In this document: piece by piece, positions 1-7,299 of the stretch
Layout of the letters: each line of letters starts with the position of its first letter
How positions within the stretch are numbered: the stretch's first letter is position 1
Assembly: GCA_002423705.1 (NCBI GenBank)
Contig: DINW01000002.1
Span: 72,231 to 90,408, forward strand
Direction of reading: 5' to 3'
Origin: Clostridium sp. UBA5530
Lineage (GTDB): Bacteria > Bacillota > Clostridia > Clostridiales > Clostridiaceae
DNA length: 18,178 bases
Position numbers and translations under genes: made by a program
The notes under the pieces: generated by a model
What the model was told of the DNA's origin: nothing
The model's input: the letters and a program-made list of their open reading frames with translations, nothing else
Databases searched by the model: none

Positions 1-186
1 TATTAATGCAGCTAAATTTTTATCTATTATGAAGGCGCAAGCATAATCTATAGGCTCCAAGGCCTTCACAATATCTCCTGAATACTCTATTATAAAAGTT
101 GTATATTGGCTATTATAGAATTTTTTTGCACAGCTTTCATCTTTCGCTGATAAATTTTCTTGCCTATTTCTATTATATTCCCACAT
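1..186 (-). CDS. Csp-like subtilase, N-terminal part only (runs off the left edge)
   Basis: Only the first 62 codons lie in the window and the frame is open to the edge. The ATG is preceded by a GGGGG Shine-Dalgarno site inside the end of the upstream gene, and it begins one base after that gene's stop codon, so the two are almost certainly translated from one message. The visible part has a polar leader and then a short beta-alpha segment (residues about 28-62, containing YTTFIIEYSGDI) of the type found in the prodomain of clostridial Csp germination proteases. Csp proteins usually occur as two or three tandem subtilases that activate the cortex hydrolase SleC or act as pseudoprotease germinant sensors. 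The catalytic residues are outside the window, so active protease and pseudoprotease cannot be told apart. The family call is an inference from the prodomain-like sequence plus the tandem position. Confidence 0.6.
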   Translation of the reverse strand, partial: MWEYNRNRQENLSAKDESCAKKFYNSQYTTFIIEYSGDIVKALEPIDYACAFIIDKNLAALI

Positions 187-187
187 A

Positions 188-1900
188 TTATCCCCCTGCT
201 CTGTTTAATATAATGTATTCCAGTGCCCTACTGGCACATATTTCGCCGTAACCCCAAGTTGGATCTGGATATGTCACATCGCTTCTGTCTCTCCTAGCTC
301 CCTGCAATAGATAATATTTAAGTCTTTCTCCATACAATATAGGATCACTGCCCTTCACCATGCCCCACTCCATAAGCAGTGCACATATCCCTGCTACTTG
401 GGGTGTTGCCATAGAAGTCCCCGTCTTGCTGTCATATCGGCCCTTAGGTATAGCAGCCTCTATATTTTCCCCTGGAGCTACCACATCGGGTTTCACTACA
501 GAATTTTCTCTGTCTCCCCTACCTGAAAAGGATGATATATTCCCTGTGAATGGGTTATAACTTCCTACAGATATAACATTTTCCACAGTAGCAGGTATTC
601 CTAAGGTATTGAAAATATCCGGATTTAGAAACTTGGTTTTTTCATTTAGTCCTTCAGCTATTGGCAGCCACATATTATATCTACTTGGATCTTCATTATT
701 AAGACCTACTCTTATTTTCCAAACCCCTGACAATAAAAATTCATTTTCAGGCGCTATTAGGGTTAGTATTACTTCACCATCAATATCAAAGGGCTTTGGC
801 CCACTATAATATAGAATTACTCTATCATTTCTTAAGAACTTACTTGTTATTCCCTGTTTAACCTCTAATATCCCTGTACTTTGTCCTGAAGGATTGATTA
901 CCTCTATAGTTATCTCACTTAATAACCCCTTATACAGTTGAATTCCTATAGCAGCTTCATCTGGTGCTATATTTAGACTTATAGTCTGCTCCTTTTCTAG
1001 TATTCCTGCTACATGATGAGCTCTATCACCTTCATTCCCAGCAGCCACCACAAAGGTGATAGGTTCTAAGGAGGCTACTGTGTTTATATATTGCTCAAAT
1101 AAACTGCTCCCATTGTGGGCTCCATCGTTGGTACTAAAACTTAAGTTAATAACTAAAGGTTTATTTAACTCTTTAGATTTATCTATAAGAAATTTGATTC
1201 CTTTCATTATTAAAGTACTTGTTCCAAAATTTATTACTCCTTTAGGAGTTATCTTAACCATAGCTATTGAGCTCTTATATGCCGGTCCATAATATATTCT
1301 ACTTATCTTTCCTCCTCCACAGGCTATACTAGCCACGTGAGTTCCATGGCCGTTGTCGTCTCTTTGGCTAACAATTTCATAAGGAGTTTGGGAGTTTATA
1401 GCCTGTTGAATTTGTGCCTTGTTCCATATGTTCCCTCCCTGAGATAAATCATATATATACTCTATTCTTGTTGCTCCATTTTCATCCATAAAAGCTGGAT
1501 GAAGATAATCTATTCCTGAATCTATGAATCCTACTAATACACCTTCACCTGTAAGCCTATATAAATCCCATACTTCATCTACGCAAGAATTTCTATTGCT
1601 TACTGCATATGATGTAAACAAAATTTTAGGAAGTTCAACATAGTCAACTCCTTCTACCTTTGCTATGTTATCCAACTTATCCACAGGAAAGTATATAATT
1701 CCATATCCAAATCCTAGATTTTCAAAGGTTCCTCCTAAGTTATCCACAGATTTTTTAACCTTGTCCACATCATCCCCAAAAAGTACAATGAACTCTACCT
1801 GCCCTTTCATAAACATCTCTTTATTTGCTAGCTGAATTATTCGCTCTTTTAGCCCTGGAGGTAACTTTAGTATTAAATTAACTGCACCTTCTCCTTGTAT
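188..1900 (-). CDS. Csp-like S8 subtilisin-family serine protease
   Basis: Subtilisin-family endopeptidase with an intact catalytic triad. Counting from the first ATG (1814-1816) these are Asp99 (FIDSGID), His157 (DDNGHGTH) and Ser468 (GTSMATP), with oxyanion Asn261 (AAGNEG). About 130 residues (270-400) are inserted between the oxyanion Asn and the catalytic Ser, matching the jelly-roll insert of clostridial CspB-type proteases. No signal peptide is visible. In sporulating clostridia such enzymes sit in the spore and process pro-SleC during germination; that role is inferred from architecture and the tandem partner downstream. Start: the first ATG has only a weak AAGAG immediately before it, whereas a perfect AGGAGG (1908-1913) lies 7 bases before an in-frame ATA (1898-1900) and 4 bases before ATT. 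The frame stays open from there and adds 28 protein-like residues. No ATG, GTG or TTG lies between the upstream in-frame stop (1925-1927) and that site. I therefore extend the gene to ATA; the conservative alternative is 188-1816. Confidence 0.85.
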   Translation of the reverse strand: MQGEGAVNLILKLPPGLKERIIQLANKEMFMKGQVEFIVLFGDDVDKVKKSVDNLGGTFENLGFGYGIIYFPVDKLDNIAKVEGVDYVELPKILFTSYAVSNRNSCVDEVWDLYRLTGEGVLVGFIDSGIDYLHPAFMDENGATRIEYIYDLSQGGNIWNKAQIQQAINSQTPYEIVSQRDDNGHGTHVASIACGGGKISRIYYGPAYKSSIAMVKITPKGVINFGTSTLIMKGIKFLIDKSKELNKPLVINLSFSTNDGAHNGSSLFEQYINTVASLEPITFVVAAGNEGDRAHHVAGILEKEQTISLNIAPDEAAIGIQLYKGLLSEITIEVINPSGQSTGILEVKQGITSKFLRNDRVILYYSGPKPFDIDGEVILTLIAPENEFLLSGVWKIRVGLNNEDPSRYNMWLPIAEGLNEKTKFLNPDIFNTLGIPATVENVISVGSYNPFTGNISSFSGRGDRENSVVKPDVVAPGENIEAAIPKGRYDSKTGTSMATPQVAGICALLMEWGMVKGSDPILYGERLKYYLLQGARRDRSDVTYPDPTWGYGEICASRALEYIILNRAGG

Positions 1901-1947
1901 AATAAAACCTCCTTTAAAATTCTTTTAATCCATACTTTCTTATTATA

Positions 1948-1979
1948 TAATTATGAATTTTTTTCCAAATTGTGATACA
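1948..1979 (-). promoter_or_regulatory. Possible sporulation-type (sigma-G-like) promoter of the csp genes
   Basis: Reading on the minus strand, TGTATC (1974-1979) is followed after 18 bases by CATAATTA (1948-1955), which resembles a forespore sigma-G -10 (CATnnTA). The -35 match is imperfect. A sigma-A reading (TTGGAA then TATAAT) would need a short 15-base spacer. Forespore expression is what is known for csp genes, so this is plausible but weak. Confidence 0.3.
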
Positions 1980-1983
1980 CCAT

Positions 1984-2024
1984 ATAAAAAAAGACAGTCC
2001 CAAATTGAGCTTTGGAACTGTCTT
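1984..2024 (-). terminator. Rho-independent terminator after the PfoR-like gene
   Basis: The arms 1991-2004 and 2011-2024 pair over 14 positions around a 6-base loop. The only non-Watson-Crick position becomes a G-U pair in the minus-strand RNA. The stem is followed on that strand by a run of seven U. It sits directly after the stop codon at 2037 and insulates the csp genes from the membrane-protein gene. Confidence 0.9.
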
Positions 2025-2036
2025 ACTATTTCTAGT

Positions 2037-3098
2037 TTATATTTCTACGGCTGCTTTACCTGCATTTTCTATTGTTTTGTCCTTGGATACTGGTTCATCA
2101 GTTTCATGTACTACAAAGTTTTTGAATATTATAGATCCCAAAAATCCTGCAAAGCATCCTCCTAGGATAGCAAAGCCTATGGCTAAAGTCACATTAACTG
2201 GATTATTAAAACCGAAAGGAGCTAAAAGACCTGGTATTGGTGATGCTGTTCCTGGGGCATTGTTTATAATCTTAAAGAAAGCTGCTGATAGTCCTGCTAG
2301 CCCTCCTCCTATAAAATTGGAGCAATATATAGGAATTGGGTACTTGGTTACTATATGTGCTTGAGTTAGTGGTTCTAACATAACTGCTATTACATTGCTC
2401 TTATTTCCTAGTTTAAGTCTCTTAAATATTAATCCGTTTGTAAAAGATCCTCCAACACATGCAATAGAAGCTATTCCCATAGCTAATCCCTTTAGTCCTA
2501 TCATAGCTGTCAAAGCCATAGAACTTAAAGGAGATGTGCATGTAACCTTCATTATACCTCCTAGCAAAAATCCCATTATATATGGAGATTGTTGTGCTGC
2601 TAAGGCTATCATATTTCCTATGTTTCCTAAAGTTGCATTGACTACAGGATCTACTCCTATAGCTATAAACCTTGCTAAAGGTGCCACTGCTAAGGCTCCT
2701 ATTATTGTATTTAAGCCTTCTGGTAATTTCTTATCAATTACAGGTGCTATAAGTCCAACTGCATATCCTGCCACAAAACCTGGAAGAATTCCATATCCTC
2801 CGAGGGCAACACCTGCTGCCACTGCATATACAGGACTTACTCCCATTGACAACGGTACCAATATAGCTGCTGCTACTCCTCCCATGGATCCTGACATAGT
2901 ACCTACTTCTCCTAGAAAAGCTATATTTATAAAATCGCCACTTATATATTTATGGATAGCTTCAACTAAAAATGTAGCCACTGCTGCATTAGCAAGGCCA
3001 GACATAGCCTTACTTCCTTTTGGAGCCTTCATACTAAAGAAAGAAAATAACCCTAAGGTAAGCAATAACAACCCAATGCCTTTTAATATTTCTATCAT
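2037..3098 (-). CDS. PfoR-family / PTS_EIIC_2 membrane protein
   Basis: A 353-residue, very hydrophobic polytopic membrane protein with many Gly/Ala-rich transmembrane segments, e.g. residues 5-22, 68-90, 92-120 and 125-150, and a short charged C-terminal tail. The pattern matches the PTS EIIC-like family that includes PfoR, named for its effect on perfringolysin O expression in Clostridium perfringens. No EIIA or EIIB domain is fused or adjacent, so it is either an unusual sugar or small-molecule permease or a membrane regulator. The substrate cannot be read from sequence. The ATG is preceded by AGGGGAG at good spacing. It lies directly downstream of a GlnK/GlnL-type two-component pair, and its promoter region has 10-bp-period repeats, suggesting that pair controls it. 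It has its own terminator. Confidence 0.8.
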   Translation of the reverse strand: MIEILKGIGLLLLTLGLFSFFSMKAPKGSKAMSGLANAAVATFLVEAIHKYISGDFINIAFLGEVGTMSGSMGGVAAAILVPLSMGVSPVYAVAAGVALGGYGILPGFVAGYAVGLIAPVIDKKLPEGLNTIIGALAVAPLARFIAIGVDPVVNATLGNIGNMIALAAQQSPYIMGFLLGGIMKVTCTSPLSSMALTAMIGLKGLAMGIASIACVGGSFTNGLIFKRLKLGNKSNVIAVMLEPLTQAHIVTKYPIPIYCSNFIGGGLAGLSAAFFKIINNAPGTASPIPGLLAPFGFNNPVNVTLAIGFAILGGCFAGFLGSIIFKNFVVHETDEPVSKDKTIENAGKAAVEI

Positions 3099-3162
3099 CT
3101 TGCAACTCCCCTTTATAAATAATCTATAACCTAAATTTGTTTGTAATTTATTAACTATTCAG

Positions 3163-3193
3163 ATTATACCTACAAATCTTCTTTAGGTTTCAA
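3163..3193 (-). promoter_or_regulatory. Promoter of the PfoR-like gene
   Basis: On the minus strand a perfect TATAAT (3163-3168) lies 19 bases from TTGAAA (3188-3193). The spacer is longer than the 17-base optimum, which suits a promoter that needs an activator. The -35 overlaps the first of the direct repeats described separately. The predicted transcript start is about 55-60 bases before the ATG. Confidence 0.55.
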
Positions 3194-3213
3194 ATAGTTT
3201 CAAGGGGTTTAGC
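3187..3213 (-). promoter_or_regulatory. Three 10-bp-period direct repeats, candidate response-regulator site
   Basis: On the plus strand GTTTCAA occurs at 3187-3193 and 3197-3203, and a degenerate GTTTAGC at 3207-3213. This puts three sites on one face of the helix at exact 10-bp period, ending at the -35 of the PfoR-like gene. Bacillus subtilis GlnL (YcbB) is known to bind tandem TTTTGT hexamers, also at 10-bp period, ahead of the transporter/glutaminase operon it activates. The response regulator encoded immediately upstream here belongs to that family, so this is a good candidate for its target. The binding is an inference. Confidence 0.45.
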
Positions 3214-3243
3214 AGACATTGTTATAAAATATACAAATAAGTT

Positions 3244-4083
3244 CTATTCTATATAGTAATATATGCCCTCCAAAAACTTCTTCACATTTATTTTTCCTCT
3301 TTCTTTTTCCTTTCCTCTTATATAATCCATTTCTCTTTTTACCTCATCAAAACTAAAAAGAGATGTGGAAAATTCTGAAAATGTATCATTCATATAATCT
3401 TCTATTCCTATGTTAGCTAAGTTGTTAAGAGCCATAAATGCTGTTCTTCTTATCCTTTGTTCCACAGACTTGGGCTTAGATGAAATCTTTTCAAAAATTT
3501 CCTTCAAAGTATAGGTAGCTAAGGCATCTTTATTAGCTATCATATACTCTATGGTTTTGATAATATCTTCACAACCTGCTTCTCCTAATATACCAATTCT
3601 TTTCATTATATATTTTATTTTGTCCATATATGCATCTTCGTTAATCTTAGGGCTTGAAGTGTGTTTTTCTGTTCCAATTAAAGTTTTTATCTGATTTAAC
3701 TTTATTTCCATTTGGATTTTTTCTATGACCTTTTTAAGTACAGTTTTAACCTCTATGGCATTTATAGGCTTATTTATATAAAATTCTATCCCTGCTTCAT
3801 AGGCCTTAGCCACCATATCCTTAGATGTAACTTGTGATAACATTACAAATTGAATATTATCATAGGTTTTCTTTATTTCTTTAACTGCTGATATGCCATC
3901 CTTCTTTGGCATTAGTAAATCTATTATTACAATATCAGGTTTTTCTTCTTCTATAGCCTCTATAACATCATTGCCATCTGTAATCACATTATCCATTACT
4001 GTTGCTACTCCCTCATGATTTATTATCATGGTAAGTATTCTATGGACATTTATGTCATCATCTACTATTAATATTTTAATCAT
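3244..4083 (-). CDS. Response regulator with YcbB (GlnL-type) output domain
   Basis: A 279-residue protein. Residues 1-120 form a receiver domain with the acidic pocket DDD8-10, phosphoacceptor Asp55 (IIDLLMP), and the conserved Lys in NKPIN. Residues about 150-279 match the YcbB domain of Bacillus subtilis GlnL, including a basic QRIRR segment that would contribute to DNA binding. GlnL with its kinase GlnK controls glutamine uptake and glutaminase genes. Whether the signal here is glutamine is not established. The ATG lies inside the last codons of the kinase gene (8-base overlap; GGGAGG lies 5 bases before it), so kinase and regulator are translationally coupled. The likely target is the adjacent PfoR-like gene, given its 10-bp repeats. 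Confidence 0.87.
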   Translation of the reverse strand: MIKILIVDDDINVHRILTMIINHEGVATVMDNVITDGNDVIEAIEEEKPDIVIIDLLMPKKDGISAVKEIKKTYDNIQFVMLSQVTSKDMVAKAYEAGIEFYINKPINAIEVKTVLKKVIEKIQMEIKLNQIKTLIGTEKHTSSPKINEDAYMDKIKYIMKRIGILGEAGCEDIIKTIEYMIANKDALATYTLKEIFEKISSKPKSVEQRIRRTAFMALNNLANIGIEDYMNDTFSEFSTSLFSFDEVKREMDYIRGKEKERGKINVKKFLEGIYYYIE

Positions 4084-5380
4084 AGGTACCTCCCATACTT
4101 TCTACTGGAATAAGAACTATAAATTCTGTTCCTTTATCCTTTTCAGATCTCACCTGTATTTCTCCGTGAAATTTATTTTCTATTATATCTTTTACTAAGC
4201 TTAACCCAAGGCCTCTATTAATATTTCCTGTATTAAAATCTATCTTAGTAGAAAACCCCGCATTAAATATTAGTTCTATATCTCCTTTATCTATGCCTAG
4301 CCCATTATCTTTAACCTTAAATTCATGGAACCTATTTTCATTAATAGATTTTATACTGTGAATAATATATATAGCTCCCTCTGTGCTGTTTATTGCATCT
4401 ATAGCATTATTTATTAGATTCCTTAGTATTGAAATTAGATAATAGTCATGGGCCGTATTAAAGTTTTCACCTTTTATTATATTTAATTTTATGGCCTTTT
4501 CTTTTATCTCACTGTTTAATACCTCTTGTAAAATATCTATAAGATCATAGAATTCCATATGTGTATCCTTGAAATCAGTTTCTGCTAGTTCGCTTATACC
4601 TCTCATAGTTAAGGCTAATTCCTTTTTTATCTCATGTATATCCCTAGCAATAGATACAGCTTCCTGTGCTAATTCTTTATGGGTTTCATCTGCTGACATT
4701 TTAGAATATAATCCGTAGGATTTGCTCATAACTACTTCTATATTATCCATAGTTTTTTCCATTAAATAAGCCTCTCCCTTTAGCTTAGAGGTTGACATCA
4801 ATAAATTTATATATCTATCTCTGTGCTCTTTCTTTAATAGTTTTATATTGTATCTATCTAATGCATTTATAATAATCCATATCAATGCTGATCTTAATAT
4901 TGCAACCATTCCAAGAGCTATTATTATATCTCCATTGATAACCTCATTATAAAATCTATATCTAATACCAATCTCCGTTATATTTGCTGCAAAATCACAT
5001 ATCATGAGTCTAAAGCATAGAATATTCACCGAAATTTTTTTATTGCACATAATCATGTACATGATTACATACACAACATAAAAAATAAATTCTGGGAAAT
5101 AATTTATTGCACCTTTTTGAAATGCGGAAATACTAGGATAGGAACCTATAAAATGCATGATTACTCTGATAATATAAACAAAGGTAGCACACATGAAACC
5201 TGTTGCCATCTTTTCTTCAACCTGTCCTTTGTAAAAGAATATTACTAATATGATTATTCCAAAGGATATATTAAAATTTTCCACAAATCCTTTCATATAT
5301 ATCTGAGAACATAAAGCGGATAAGCCAGCTATAAATAGCATTTGATTTTTCAAAGGCTGTCTTATTTCTTTCTCTTCCAT
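4076..5380 (-). CDS. GlnK-like membrane sensor histidine kinase
   Basis: A 434-residue sensor kinase. The N-terminal 175 residues contain about six hydrophobic segments (e.g. 11-27, 37-50, 61-78, 96-112, 152-172) and no large extracellular domain, so it probably senses within the membrane or through a partner. A coiled region leads to the phosphoacceptor His249 in ARDIHEIKKE. The ATPase follows with N box NLINNAIDAI, G1 box DNGLGI and G2 box GLGLSLV. The layout and the HEIKK phosphorylation box resemble Bacillus subtilis GlnK (YcbA), and the partner is a YcbB-domain regulator. The ATG has AAGGAG 8 bases upstream. The stimulus is unknown. The PfoR-like membrane protein next door could be a transport target or a co-sensor. 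Confidence 0.85.
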   Translation of the reverse strand: MEEKEIRQPLKNQMLFIAGLSALCSQIYMKGFVENFNISFGIIILVIFFYKGQVEEKMATGFMCATFVYIIRVIMHFIGSYPSISAFQKGAINYFPEFIFYVVYVIMYMIMCNKKISVNILCFRLMICDFAANITEIGIRYRFYNEVINGDIIIALGMVAILRSALIWIIINALDRYNIKLLKKEHRDRYINLLMSTSKLKGEAYLMEKTMDNIEVVMSKSYGLYSKMSADETHKELAQEAVSIARDIHEIKKELALTMRGISELAETDFKDTHMEFYDLIDILQEVLNSEIKEKAIKLNIIKGENFNTAHDYYLISILRNLINNAIDAINSTEGAIYIIHSIKSINENRFHEFKVKDNGLGIDKGDIELIFNAGFSTKIDFNTGNINRGLGLSLVKDIIENKFHGEIQVRSEKDKGTEFIVLIPVESMGGTYD

Positions 5381-5423
5381 AAGTTAACTCCTTTTAATTA
5401 TTGATTATTTTACCTCTTGCTTT

Positions 5424-5432
5424 ATTATAACA
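5424..5432 (-). promoter_or_regulatory. Extended -10 promoter of the kinase/regulator pair
   Basis: On the minus strand TGTTATAAT is an exact extended -10 (TGnTATAAT), placed about 45 bases before the kinase ATG and just after the terminator of the upstream gene. No good -35 hexamer is seen, as is usual for extended -10 promoters. Confidence 0.6.
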
Positions 5433-5447
5433 TGCAATGGTTTTCTA

Positions 5448-5491
5448 TAAAAACAAGGATATCATTGGTTGTTTTATCCAACAATATCCTT
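5448..5491 (-). terminator. Terminator after the XRE/S24-like regulator
   Basis: On the minus strand AAGGATAT (5484-5491) pairs with ATATCCTT (5455-5462). An inner TTGG/CCAA pairing follows, separated by a small internal loop, and then GTTTTTA. It lies 37 bases beyond the stop codon of the regulator gene. Confidence 0.75.
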
Positions 5492-5527
5492 ATTCTAATC
5501 TTGATCTACTCTTCTTATTTTCTATTG

Positions 5528-6217
5528 TTATCCTAAATTTATTTCTAACTTTAGAAGTTTTCCTAAAACCTTAATGTCTTTAACTGTGGAAGTCTCAGTT
5601 CTAACATCCCCTCTAGAATTAGTTAAAATTAGTATTTTAGTATTATCTAATTTTTTTATTGCTCTTACAGCTCTAATACCTTTGTATTCTATAAGACATA
5701 TAGTATTATTTTCAACTTCCTTTATAGCTGCACAAAATGCTAAATCACCCTTTTGTATTCTATATCCAGCCATATCTTCATCTTCTATTTCTATAAAGAA
5801 CACTCTGTCTTGGTTGAATCCCTCTATCTTATTAGAATGAACAGCCATCTCTCTATGTCCCTTTATAGTTTTGAAGTTGTAATCATATATTGGCACTGTT
5901 CTTAGCACATCTCCGAAAGCCTTGTTCCAAATATCCTTTACTTCCTCTTGTTTTTTAGGTCCTTTACTTTCCTTAATATAGTTACTATTGCTAGAATCCT
6001 CTTGAGATACTTCCTCTTCAACAGACATACCTATATCATTTATATCTTTATTTAGCACCTTAGATATTTTGCCAATTAAACTTTCATTGATTATTTTTCT
6101 TCCCATTTCAACTTCGTTTATAAAGCTCTCTGATACGCCAAGTTTCTTAGCTAGCTGCTTTTGAGTCAACTTATTTTCTTCCCTAGCTTTTTTTATTTTT
6201 TCCCCTACTCTACTCAT
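5528..6217 (-). CDS. XRE-family regulator with degenerate S24/LexA-like C-terminal domain
   Basis: A 229-residue DNA-binding protein. Residues 7-60 form a Cro/CI-type helix-turn-helix (LTQKQLAKKLGVSESFINEVEMG). A charged linker (65-95) leads to an S24 peptidase-fold domain (about 106-225) with the landmark segment DEDMAGYRIQKGDLAF and a RAVRAIKKL strand. In LexA and CI repressors the first motif carries a catalytic Ser before Met and the second a catalytic Lys. Here these positions are Asp148 and Arg185, so self-cleavage is not expected and the domain may serve dimerisation or ligand sensing instead. The start codon has GGGAGAGG upstream. It lies 39 bases after the DUF3783 gene and probably belongs to the cyclophilin-DUF3783 transcript, though a palindrome in the gap could be its own operator. 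Confidence 0.85.
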   Translation of the reverse strand: MSRVGEKIKKAREENKLTQKQLAKKLGVSESFINEVEMGRKIINESLIGKISKVLNKDINDIGMSVEEEVSQEDSSNSNYIKESKGPKKQEEVKDIWNKAFGDVLRTVPIYDYNFKTIKGHREMAVHSNKIEGFNQDRVFFIEIEDEDMAGYRIQKGDLAFCAAIKEVENNTICLIEYKGIRAVRAIKKLDNTKILILTNSRGDVRTETSTVKDIKVLGKLLKLEINLG

Positions 6218-6237
6218 CGGAATCGTCCTCTCCCATA

Positions 6238-6266
6238 AAGTAAAATCATTGTTTAATCATTTACTT
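6238..6266. promoter_or_regulatory. Candidate operator in front of the XRE regulator
   Basis: A 29-base stretch has 7-bp inverted ends (AAGTAAA / TTTACTT) and, inside them, two direct copies of AATCATT (6244-6250 and 6255-6261), one helical turn apart. It lies just upstream of the XRE gene and overlaps the last codons of the DUF3783 gene. Autoregulation is common for such repressors. The symmetry is AT-rich and could be chance. Confidence 0.25.
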
Positions 6267-6619
6267 GAATTGTTTTTGTACCATTGTCTTTCCTCAATAA
6301 GATGTTTCAAGAGATATTGGAGGGTCCATGTGATGGATGTCTTTGTTATCACAGCTAATATAGGATCCTTGCCCATAGTAGCTCTTATAATCCTCACCAT
6401 AGCTCCTACTTCATCCTCTTCAAAGCCATTTATTAAAATCACTTTTTCTCTAGGTAGACTTACTTTAGATCCTAGACATGAGTTATCATTTAGTATATTT
6501 TCTATAACACAAGAACCCATATCCTCTGTAATTATCTTGTACTTTATATTAGACATACTGAAAAAATCTAACTCAGCCTTTTCTAATCCATATACTAAAA
6601 GAGTCTTCTCATTATTCAT
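6257..6619 (-). CDS. DUF3783-family protein of unknown function
   Basis: A 120-residue soluble protein recognised by the DUF3783 pattern. The N-terminal half has alternating beta strands (KTLLVYGLEKAELDFF). The centre is EKVILINGFEEDEVGAMV. The C-terminal signature is DPILAVITKTSITWTL followed by a helix with HLIEER. No catalytic residues can be assigned. Family members are short and common in clostridia and no function is known to me. The ATG follows the cyclophilin stop by 17 bases, with an AGGTG-type ribosome site 10 bases upstream, so the two genes form an operon. The C-terminal tail is polar and ends in NNSSK. Confidence 0.8.
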   Translation of the reverse strand: MNNEKTLLVYGLEKAELDFFSMSNIKYKIITEDMGSCVIENILNDNSCLGSKVSLPREKVILINGFEEDEVGAMVRIIRATMGKDPILAVITKTSITWTLQYLLKHLIEERQWYKNNSSK

Positions 6620-6636
6620 TATAAAATTTCACCTAC

Positions 6637-7152
6637 CTATAGTTTTTCTGGCTCACCATATTGAATTCCAAAAGTATCTACTGTGATACTTTCAATAACT
6701 TGATCTTCTAAAGGTCTATCCATAGAATCTCTGCTTCCACTAACTATTTTATCTGCCACTTCCATTCCCTCTATTACTTTGCCAAAGGATGCATATTGTC
6801 CGTCCAAATGTGGAGCATCTGCCACCATTATAAAGAATTGGCTTCCTGCAGAATCCTTAGGCATAGCTCTTGCCATGGATATTACCCCTCTATTATGATT
6901 AAGCTCATTTTTAAATCCATTAGAAGCAAATTCTCCCTTTATAGAATATCCAGGGCCTCCCATACCAGTTTTTTCAGGACAACCTCCTTGAATCATAAAG
7001 TTTGGAATTACTCTGTGAAATATAAGATTATCATAAAATCCTTTTTCCACTAATGATATAAAATTTTTAACTGTATTTGGAGCTATTTCTGGATAAAGTT
7101 CTACCTTTATACAGCCTCCGTCTTGCATTTTTATTGTAACTATTGGATTCAC
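6637..7152 (-). CDS. Cyclophilin-type peptidyl-prolyl cis-trans isomerase
   Basis: A cytoplasmic single-domain cyclophilin of 171 residues, the usual bacterial size, without signal peptide. Signature elements in order: IFHRVIPNFMIQGG (active-site Arg and Phe), RGVISMARAMPKDSAGSQFFI (the Gln-Phe-Phe substrate pocket) and HLDGQYASFGKVIEGMEV. It catalyses proline isomerisation during protein folding. Start: the frame could be extended to a TTG at 7168-7170, but the sequence there (AAAGGGGA) is the Shine-Dalgarno site for the GTG at 7150-7152, 7 bases on, so GTG is chosen. A sigma-A promoter lies just upstream and the gene heads a probable operon with the DUF3783 protein and the XRE regulator. 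Confidence 0.93.
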   Translation of the reverse strand: MNPIVTIKMQDGGCIKVELYPEIAPNTVKNFISLVEKGFYDNLIFHRVIPNFMIQGGCPEKTGMGGPGYSIKGEFASNGFKNELNHNRGVISMARAMPKDSAGSQFFIMVADAPHLDGQYASFGKVIEGMEVADKIVSGSRDSMDRPLEDQVIESITVDTFGIQYGEPEKL

Positions 7153-7187
7153 AATAATTTCCCCTTTCAACTGAATTGTTATATTTA

Positions 7188-7217
7188 ATTATAACCAATG
7201 TTATTGATAATTCTCAA
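7188..7217 (-). promoter_or_regulatory. Sigma-A promoter of the cyclophilin operon
   Basis: On the minus strand TTGAGA (7212-7217) and TATAAT (7188-7193) are separated by 18 bases. The predicted transcript start is about 30 bases before the GTG start codon. Confidence 0.65.
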
Positions 7218-7249
7218 TATATTCTATACTTATTTTAGTAAAAATAATA

Positions 7250-7290
7250 GAGTTATTATATAACTATCTTAGACAGCTATAGGATAACTC
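7250..7290 (-). terminator. Weak terminator-like hairpin after murI
   Basis: GAGTTAT (7250-7256) pairs with ATAACTC (7284-7290), with a partial inner CTAT/ATAG stem. It is followed on the minus strand by TATTATTTTT. The stem is imperfect and AT-rich, so termination may be leaky. It lies directly after the murI stop codon. Confidence 0.45.
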
Positions 7291-7299
7291 ATTTAAAGG

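Noticed and set aside
2395..3129. A 244-codon plus-strand open frame across the PfoR-like gene
   Set aside because: It is antisense to a clear membrane-protein gene; its composition is the mirror of that gene, it lacks a ribosome-binding site, and it matches no family.
7153..7170. TTG start that would lengthen the cyclophilin by six residues
   Set aside because: Those bases are the Shine-Dalgarno site (AAAGGGGA) for the GTG at 7150-7152.
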